A program made the position numbers and the translations under genes. A stretch of 64,000 nt of DNA from Nemertoderma westbladi (lineage: Eukaryota > Xenacoelomorpha > Nemertodermatida > Nemertodermatidae), in the NCBI GenBank assembly GCA_032718475.1, contig JAUCBJ010007601.1, positions 37,773-101,772 on the forward strand. The letters are read 5' to 3'. This document shows, one piece after another, positions 56,895-64,000 of the stretch. The number at the start of each line of letters is the position of its first letter. Within the stretch, counting starts at the first letter, position 1. The notes beneath the pieces were generated by a model, which did no database searches, was not told the origin of the DNA, and was given only the letters and a program-made list of their open reading frames with translations.

Positions 56895-57672
56895 CTGTCT
56901 TATGCTATGTCTTAATATAGTTAAAACAATCCGGGATGCTCTCGACAATAAAGACTACACATCAGTTATATACAATACATAGACCTCAGGAAAGCATTTG
57001 ACTCCTTAGACCACTCCATTCTTCTTAAAAAACTTAACTGTTATGGTATTTGCGGCACTCCTCACCATCTTCTCTCTGACTATCTTACAAACCGCTCTCA
57101 ATTTGTTTCTCTTGGAAATGTCAACTGCGTCAACAGATCTATTCCATGTGGTATTCCCCAAGGCTCCGTCCATGTCAATGATCTTCCCAACTGCAGCTCC
57201 TTTCTCACAACTCTATTCGCCGACGACACCTCTTTAGTGCACCGTTCTGGTGCATCTTCACAATTAATTCCAACCGTTAATTTACATCTTGCCAAGGTGT
57301 CAGATTGGCTTATCGATAACAGACTCTCTCAATCAACACTAAGAAAACTGAGTTTACTATGTTTTCCAATACTTTAAACTTTGACTCATCCAACTCTTCC
57401 ATCATCATTAACGGCAAACGAATTGCGGAAACGTATTCTTCTAAATATCTAGGACTTCATATTTATAAGAAATTATCGTTTCGCTTACATATAAATAGTA
57501 TGCTCGAAAAATTTCAAAATCAGGAGGTCCGGGGTTCTATAAGCTGCGAAATATAAATAATGCGCTCATTATTTTTAACAGTGATATATCCTTATGTTTA
57601 TTATGTTTGTTCACCATGGTTGGTTGCAGTTTGATATAGTAAACGAAAGATGCAAATAAATAAATCAAAATA
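56895..57672 (+). mobile_element. CR1/Rex-like LINE RT fragment (family C) inside the minisatellite
   Basis: Translation with frame jumps gives IDLRKAFDSLDHSILLKKLN, YLTNRSQFVSLGN, IPCGIPQGS, then NDLPNCSSFLTTLFADDTSL and YLGLHIYKKLSFR. The residues normally between QGS and NDLP (the LGPLLFL-type block) are missing, so RT is inactive. The 3' end is an AAATAAATAAATC-type tail at ~57,650-57,678, after which the minisatellite resumes. The insertion therefore split an existing array. Confidence 0.85.
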
Positions 57673-57679
57673 AATCAAT

Positions 57680-57905
57680 CATGTCTCGTCACTTACGTCG
57701 GCACCTATGTCGGCACCTGTGTCGGCACATGTGTCAGCACTTATTTCGGCACCAGTTTCGGCACCTGTGTCGGCACCTATGTCGGCACCTACCTCGTGAC
57801 TTACGTCGGCATCTATGTCAGCACCTGTGTCGGCACCTATGTCCGTATCTCTCGCACCTATGTCGACACTTGTCTTGTTTTAGCACTTGTATGTCAGTAC
57901 TTCTG
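57680..57905. repeat. 12-bp minisatellite, right part
   Basis: The same GTCGGCACCTRT unit as at 55,668-56,892, with GTCGGCACCTACCTCGTGAC and CAGTTTCGGCACC variants, degenerating towards 57,905, where LINE family B sequence begins. Confidence 0.9.
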
Positions 57906-57914
57906 TCGGCACCT

Positions 57915-58640
57915 CTAACGGAACTTGTGTCGTCTCATCCCCCATCCACGCCCCCATCCACCATGTTATCCTTTCAATGATGCTGCTGCCAAAGCACACG
58001 ATGATGCACTGGCTGGTCCTCATGGCGAAAACAATGTCCTGCAAAGCGGAGGCGGTTCCGTTCAAGTGTAAAGCTTGGGGGAACCAATGAGACACCAACA
58101 ATGTTATATAGAGTCTGGTTGGAGATCTGTGCATTCTACTTCACACCATGAACCCGACGTAGCATTCGTGTGAATGTGCCATCCGGAGATTTGGGTCATC
58201 AGTAGTTAGAGCCCAGCATAGACTCCCACAAGAGTACTGGTATTACTGCTGCCATAAATAATCCAACCTTAAGGTTCCGTTTTATTCTATGTGACTTCAA
58301 AATCCTGGACAGACTATTCAATTCTACCCATGCCTTCCCCTTACGTATCCGAAGGTATTCAATTGACTTCTGGATCCCTGATCCCAAGCAGCAGAAGATA
58401 TCCCCTATGGCATCCCTGGAGCTTACGCCCTTACGATCAGACATTTCCTGAGAGCTGTCACAGTTCACTGTTTAAATTTTGGTCTTCCTGGAGTTTACAG
58501 AAAGGACCAACACTAGAAGCAACCTGCTCCAATGAGAAGAGGAGCCTTTGGGCTCCCTCTAGTGATTCTGTGAGTACTCCTGAGTCACCAACAAAGTCTA
58601 AATCATTTAGGTACTTGGCTGGAATTTTTCTCGATTTCGG
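57915..58640 (-). mobile_element. LINE fragment (family B), RT thumb to C-terminal region
   Basis: Minus-strand translation, with frame changes, gives IRKGKAWVELNSLSRI, RNLKVGLFMAAVIPVLLWES, DGTFTRMLRR, then YNIVGVSLVPPSFTLERNRL and RFAGHCFRHEDQPVHH. This is the same succession as LINE A (VRKAKAWVALSKM, ATVESVFLYGGE, DGCYTRLLRA, RRLRFSGHCWR). It shares ~60 bp of strong identity with 40,077-40,137. Decayed. Confidence 0.72.
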
Positions 58641-58737
58641 GGGCTAGTACGTGTACCCTATCTTCATTATGAAACAAAACAAAAAAAAATGAACTAAAAT
58701 AAAATTAAACAATTGAAGTTAAATAAAAGTGTATTCA

Positions 58738-58935
58738 ACTAAAATTAACAGTTTAATAAGAAAATAATAATTTAATAATAAAATAATAATTGAATAATAA
58801 AATAATAATTGAATAATAAAATAATAATTGAATAATAAAATAATAATTTAATAAGAAAATAATAATTGAATAATAAAATAATAATTGAATAATAAAATAA
58901 TAATTGAATAATAAAATAATAATTTAATAATATAT
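58738..58935. repeat. 19-bp AT-rich tandem repeat
   Basis: About ten copies of TTGAATAATAAAATAATAA with slight variants (TTTAATAAGAAAATAATAA), nearly pure A+T. A (TA)n run follows at ~58,987-59,000. Confidence 0.92.
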
Positions 58936-58940
58936 TCATA

Positions 58941-60469
58941 AAATATATTTTATTTTTATTTTTAAATATGGTTATAACTAAATAAATATATATATATATA
59001 TTGGTTTAATCAAATTAATTGATATATTTAGATTGCTCGATAAAACAATATTAATAATAAAATATTAATTTAATAATAACACATATCCATTTCATCATAT
59101 CGTTTAACCTACAGAGTAACGTAATGTTTGAAGTTTCTAATAAATATATTATCACATACCGCAGTTACCACCAAGACATTCGAAGCATAATACAAGCAAC
59201 ATAGGTTGGTAGAAATACCGAAACATTTTTACTCAACGAGTGAAGTCTGTGATGATATAATCTACAATAAATAAAAAAAAACAATAGAATAACATAACTA
59301 TTTATTTGTTCTAACAGATAGTGACGTGGTGACGACAATAATTTGGTAATATTGTTGACCCTAAGCCATATGATCACAATATCTGTACCTAATCAATCTA
59401 CCTAAGCTATGCAATAATTCCGTCTACCAGCTTTTCACTTTTCAGTCGACATTTTATCGGAATTTTATATATAAAATTCCGATAAAGAATTTATTTGTAT
59501 ATTTTTTAGATTTCACATGATTAAGTGTTCTATCTCATAACCTGTGCTTATACTAATTCGTTTATTGTTTTAGTTAGATTCAGCCCTTCTGTAACCTGGG
59601 TTTTTAGTGACAACTTTGAATATTTCACATGGGGTTAAACTGCAAAGTGAAATATAACGGCAGAAAGTCTGGTATACTTCACATGCGCCCAATATTTTAT
59701 GTTAATAATATACAATAGTCTAACTTGCCTTTAACTAAACCTAACACATAACGCTCATAACACATAACACATAACGGTACAACAACTCGTGCGTTTGCTC
59801 CCGCCCTTAACGTGTTAAATACAAATATGGTAATTTCAACATTTTTAATTGTAATTATTTTAAACTCGATATTAAAATTAGTAAAATTGTAAATATGAAC
59901 GCTGAACAAAGAATGGACAAACAAATGACGGGATGAGAAAATACCAATGCTAAAGGCACTGACTGCAAATTTTCGAATAAAGAAAAATGATGTGTGTATT
60001 GTACCTATATATTCTTTTTCCAATTATTGAATCAATAACTTTTAAAATAAAAATTTCACCATAATGATAAAGCTTTGATAAAAAAATGGGAAATATGGAT
60101 TGGTTTAATTTTTAAAAATTGGAAATGGTTTCATCCATGGATTAGAATCAATAATTTTGTATTTGTAATTCATTCGCCTCATGGAACTACATGCAACTCC
60201 CCGGCAACGTAAGTTTGTCTCTCAGCAAAATGTAACTTCCCTCCACACCACTATACTATTATCGTACAGTCTTATTTACATTTAAGCGTAAGATCTCGTA
60301 GGGCTGACTCACTATGCACTGTACTTGCTATTGATTGATAGTTTTTCGCTCTCCGCCACGAATAGTTTGTCCGAATGCAAACCAAGTATGTTCTACAGTA
60401 ACAAAAATACCAGTTTACTACAGCAGTTCCTGGATTTGCATTAGGCAGCGACAAAGCTATATTTTTAAT
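58941..60469. other. Unassigned AT-rich DNA
   Basis: No gene or RNA seen. There is a small CATAACACATAACACATAAC repeat near 59,745-59,775. Confidence 0.4.
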
Positions 60470-60474
60470 TGTCT

Positions 60475-60560
60475 ACTACAGTACCACTAGGACGAGTGGG
60501 CGCGGACAGTGGATATGAGGTCCATCCCCTTTGTTTATTCCCCACAGTCCATTGTGTGGT
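60475..60560 (-). mobile_element. Possible LINE family A-like 3' end
   Basis: ACTAGGACGAGTGGGCGCGG and CAGTGGATATGAGGTCCATCC align with the 3' end of LINE A at 44,286-44,330 (ACTAGGTCGAGCGAACTCGG, CAGTGGAAATGAAATCCTTC). It is short and diverged. Confidence 0.4.
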
Positions 60561-62016
60561 GCGTAGTTATGGGTCACTATTATCTAAATATGAGGGCCTG
60601 TGCCTGAACAGTTTGATATATATTATTATTATTATTATTACATTGAATCAATTTAAAATTGACATAAATAAAAAGTGCACAGCACGAATATAACATACGA
60701 ATAAAACGAATAGACGAACAGCACTGTAAACATATTAATTGCGTGGGATTAGGTTGCTTAGATAAGTCAAAACAAGAACATGAATGTGGTACATAATTTG
60801 ATTAATTTAAATCGTTAGGGTCGGCTGTTAAAAACTGGACTTCAAATCGAAAGAATGGTATTTTTCGGTATCGTCCTAGTCAGCAGTTGTTTGCTACATT
60901 GTAATGATCGGAGATCAGGGCTGCCTTTATTTATTGCCGATGTAAATTAGTGCGGCCTCGAAAATGGGTTGTTTCACCAATGTACTCCTCAGTCCCCTGA
61001 CAAAAGCCACCACATATTAAAAAATATTAGTACATTCATACTTTCTTGTACTACAGTAGTATATTAGTACATTCATACTTTCTTGTCTACATCTGCCTCT
61101 GCAGTCACGATGCTGTGGTCCGATATTGTGACACTTAAATGTACTACTGTATGCTAAAGCTACCACTCAAAACCGAATACAAACCGAATAAGTCATGTTG
61201 TAGATCCACAATTTGCCCAAGTTGATTTCGACAAAACTAAAGCAATTTCATAATGAATCAATTTATTCGAGTGTCCAATCTTTTTGAAAGCTAAATTATC
61301 AGCATCACTATTCTGTTAGTGATGTGTTAGGCCTAAGGCCGAGGCACTTAAGTTAACAAGTGTCATCCCAGTCAAACATCTTTATTTCATATTTAACTCA
61401 TCCACTTGCAACACTTCATTTATGTAGTTGCGTGGTATTCCATTATTCAGAAGCTTTAAAGTAATTTCCCATGAGAAAACTTCCATCCCTATTAAAATAA
61501 AAGCAAAATATTACAGTATCACAAGAAGCAGGTATCACTGAATAAAGCTCCAAACACCAAGATGGTTTAATTCTTAAGCCCGAATGTCCACGAATCGAAC
61601 ACTTGGCATTTTGTTGTTAGGCAATAACGGCACTTACATACATACACGTACATGTCGTACGCGTTCCTGCCTAACAACTAAATGAAAAAAAAACGATAAA
61701 TCAGTTTTTATCACCCCGCTGTAAAATATGCAACTTCAGCCCGTAAAGTTTCACAAACAGTTGGCATTCAGGTTGTACGGCCAACTAAAATATCGAGCAT
61801 ATCATGAAAATATCTGGAGGCCAATCCGTTGCAAATGTTCAACAGCTTTCAGGACAAGGTGATTGATTTTGTGGTTAAATAATTTTTTTCGATACGAAGC
61901 AAGCAGGGGATAATACTAAATTAAAAATAAACTCATTCAAACACAAGAGGTAACAAGCTCACAGACCAACACACAACCCAAATCATATAGTTTAGCCTCA
62001 AACAAAGCAAAAAAAA
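60561..62016. other. Unassigned AT-rich DNA
   Basis: It holds an (ATT)n microsatellite at ~60,622-60,640 and two direct copies of TATTAGTACATTCATACTTT at about 61,024 and 61,062. No gene is evident. Confidence 0.4.
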
Positions 62017-62238
62017 ACAGTCGGCCGAAGTTGGAGGCGACCCGAAGGCTCCTCTTTCGATAGCTGCTACCCGAGGGTGGGGGTGGGCGCTCCTCCTATC
62101 CCGAGATTTGCTCCCAGTTATTTAACTGGTACTCATTTTATCGACCCCAGTGGATGAAAGGCTGAGTGGACCCTGGCGGGGCTGAACCTACAACCAATAG
62201 ATTGCAGGCCCGGCGCTCAACCAACTGAGTTTAGCCTT
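62017..62238 (-). mobile_element. tRNA-derived SINE with GGTCGATAAA core
   Basis: On the minus strand: an A-box-like AAACTCAGTTGGTTGAGCGC, a B-box-like GGTTGTAGGTTCAGCCCC, then CAGCCTTTCATCCACTGGGG and GTCGATAAAATGAGTACCAG, a GC-rich body and an oligo-T stretch (AAAAAAAAAC on the plus strand at ~62,010). The central motif recurs at ~53,058. A TSD was not identified. Confidence 0.75.
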
Positions 62239-62239
62239 A

Positions 62240-62838
62240 AAGATTAAACATAGAGGCCAGTCGATTACTTCCTGAAAGCTGACACATCTGATAAAAGACA
62301 CAATGCTGATTAATAGGGGACATGGATGTTTGTTTGCTAACTGTGGCACTGTTGTGTTGATAAGAGCGATATTACGGTAGTCGATACAGACCAGCTGGGG
62401 GAATTCATAGCTCTGTAAGAATTGTGGTCTTTCTAGCTTCCACAAACAGACTGACATTGGATAATGCCTGTTCTAGAATGCTGAGTAGTATTTGTGCACC
62501 ATCCAATGTTAATGACATTAAATCGAGATCATCAGAAAATCCAAACTCTTAGTCGAAGTGAGTTACCGGTAGTGGTTTATTCTACTTCTGGGTGTTCCTG
62601 TATTTCCACCTCATCTATATTATGTTGGCCGAAACCCATTCGTAGCACATAGTCCACCAAAACCACAATTATCCTGTCTGTAACTCCATCTGTTGTAGAA
62701 AGACAATGTTAGGAAGCCATCATCCAGTGATTTGATTGTAAAAAATTGAGTCACAAATCATGGATAAACCCAGCATACGCAGCATACAGCAGCATACATT
62801 GCAGCAAAAAAATAGTGAAGGCCTATCGTTCCTTCACT
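62240..62838. other. Unassigned DNA
   Basis: No gene, RNA or repeat recognised, apart from a short CAGCATACGCAGCATACAGC direct repeat near 62,770-62,800. Confidence 0.4.
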
Positions 62839-63056
62839 CTATGACGTCTTTTTAAACCACAAAATTAAATTACGCATTCTCGATACTGGGTTGTTGGCAA
62901 GTTTGTCATTGCGTTTCTGTTTAACAGTTCCCCAGGTAGTGACTCTGTAATTGGATTGGTATACAGTGTAGGAATAGGATGAACTCGTGACTATCCCGTG
63001 GACTACAGGGAATCGCGTAGATGTATTATTGAAAGTCCAGGACTCCGGTACAATCA
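62839..63056 (-). CDS. Possible terminal exon of an unidentified gene
   Basis: Open for 72 codons after an acceptor-like GGCTTTACAG at 63,057-63,066, ending in TAG at 62,839-62,841. The peptide (IVPESWTFNNTSTRFPVVHG ... NPVSRMRNLILWFKKTS) has two N-glycosylation-like NxS/T sites, and its base composition is less AT-rich than the surroundings. No domain is recognised and no partner exon was found. Confidence 0.22.
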
Positions 63057-63470
63057 CTGTAAAGCCGATTATATTTACCTAACGAGGTTGGGATGTGACT
63101 CCACAAGGTTTGGAATATTGATAGTACATATTTAAAAAGCACTAAAATCTCAAAACGTTTTCCTCACCAAAAAGTCAAACTATGGTAAGTCAATTTTTGT
63201 GATTATGAGAAATCAGTTAACAAGATATGTAGGATATATAGTCATAAACATTTTGTAGTGTGTTCTATTTCAGCGCGGTTTGAAGCTACTTGTAGAAAAA
63301 CTATTCTATTTGTATTTATAATTAGGCATTTCGCCAAAAAACATGTAAATTGTCTCAACAACAAAAAAACAAATAATAATATAAGCATGTCGGACATACG
63401 ATAGTTTGACAAAACGGTATTTGAATCAAAATGGCGGTTACCACACTTTGTCAAAAATAAATTTTATGGA

Positions 63471-63504
63471 ATGCTATTATGCTATTATTATGCTATTATT
63501 ATGC
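63471..63504. repeat. ATGCTATT(ATT) microsatellite
   Basis: Four copies of TATGCTATTAT-like units. Confidence 0.8.
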
Positions 63505-63966
63505 TTTCATGATTTGGATGACGAGCGTAGAGAGTCAACAAATGTGAATTTATTTTGATCCGTTTATAAAATGTGAGTGCATTTTTTTCACGAGCTGACG
63601 AGCAAGGTGTTTGATATTTTCGGAGGAAGACAAGTGTTATTGCAAAGAAAAACGTGTTGAAATTTTTATTGCATGTATTGCAAAATAGGTTGTTTTACAG
63701 CTGTTCTGGCTCTAAGATTATGCTCTATATGATTAATATCTATCTACAATACCAAAACAAGTAACGCGAGTTAAGTTTATTCAATTTTATTGTCATTTTA
63801 AAATAATTTACTTATAATGTTGTAGATATTAATAATGATGTGATTTATATTCTATCTATGAAATTTATATGTGGAATCTCATCTAACTATTTCTCACATT
63901 AGGATAAAATTAACTAACTATATTTGCGATAAACTTATTCTCTCTACTGACAACTGAACTTCATTC

Positions 63967-63993
63967 ATGTTGGAGAAGTTCGTACTGGAGAAG
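63967..63993 (+). CDS. Possible first coding exon of a gene extending past the window
   Basis: ATG plus eight codons (MLEKFVLEK) ending AAG|GTATGAG, a usable donor, in the last 35 bp. Short N-terminal exons starting M-L-E are seen in VPS13-type lipid-transfer proteins, among others. Nine residues are not enough to identify the gene. Confidence 0.2.
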
Positions 63994-64000
63994 GTATGAG

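Noticed and set aside
55660-56982. 440-codon open frame and two overlapping long frames in the minisatellite
   Set aside because: All plus frames are open because of the 12-bp stop-free unit; none starts in non-repeat coding context or carries a domain.
62839-63056. Independent gene starting at 63,057
   Set aside because: The apparent start is GTG next to a splice-acceptor-like AG; at most a terminal exon.

Overview
The window is repeat-rich, AT-rich genomic DNA of an invertebrate animal. It holds one host gene with introns, on the minus strand between 42.1 and 53.4 kb: a nicotinic-acetylcholine-receptor-like (Cys-loop) subunit. Nearly everything else is satellite DNA or mobile elements. A lophotrochozoan, probably a mollusc, is the best guess but is inference only. 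The reasons are the anion-type pore motif of the receptor, which is known from molluscan acetylcholine-gated chloride channels, and two tRNA-derived SINEs with a GGTCGATAAA-type core that I recall as common in molluscs.

Layout. 1-19,153 is one uninterrupted array of a ~41-bp satellite, about 465 copies, running off the left edge. 19,154-30,655 is an 11.5-kb BEL/Pao LTR retrotransposon with 452-bp LTRs that read as identical. It has a gag-protease-RT frame, a one-base frame break just before the RT YVDD box, then RNase H, integrase and a C-terminal domain. No target-site duplication is visible, and satellite lies on the left side only. 30,748-32,556 is a hAT-type transposon relic (8-bp TSD) containing a LINE fragment. 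33.8-41.5 kb is a stack of LINE pieces, MITEs, a 4.6-kb candidate DNA transposon bounded by 17-bp inverted repeats, and two elements flanked by TTAA.

The receptor gene has nine recognisable coding exons whose splice phases all agree. They encode about 606 residues: a signal-peptide-like core, ligand-binding domain, Cys-loop, four membrane segments, and the M3-M4 loop. The initiator ATG was not found. Intron 6 (5.3 kb) holds a nearly full-length, frameshifted LINE in the same orientation, itself interrupted by an inverted-repeat element and a tRNA-like SINE.

Right of the gene, 54.2-64 kb contains a second tRNA-like retroposon, inverted-repeat elements, a stop-free 12-bp minisatellite split by a CR1-like LINE, more LINE debris, an AT-rich 19-bp tandem repeat, a SINE and mostly featureless AT-rich DNA. 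A possible first coding exon lies at the extreme right end.

The most interesting signal is that the two tRNA-like retroposons (46,061-46,321 and 54,606-54,825, both with target-site duplications) each carry the layout of a small hammerhead ribozyme between their A-box-like and B-box-like sequences, with the same very short stem III and a GUA cleavage triplet. This resembles the Schistosoma Sm-alpha retroposon and animal retrozymes. The second is the predicted anion-selective pore of the receptor subunit.
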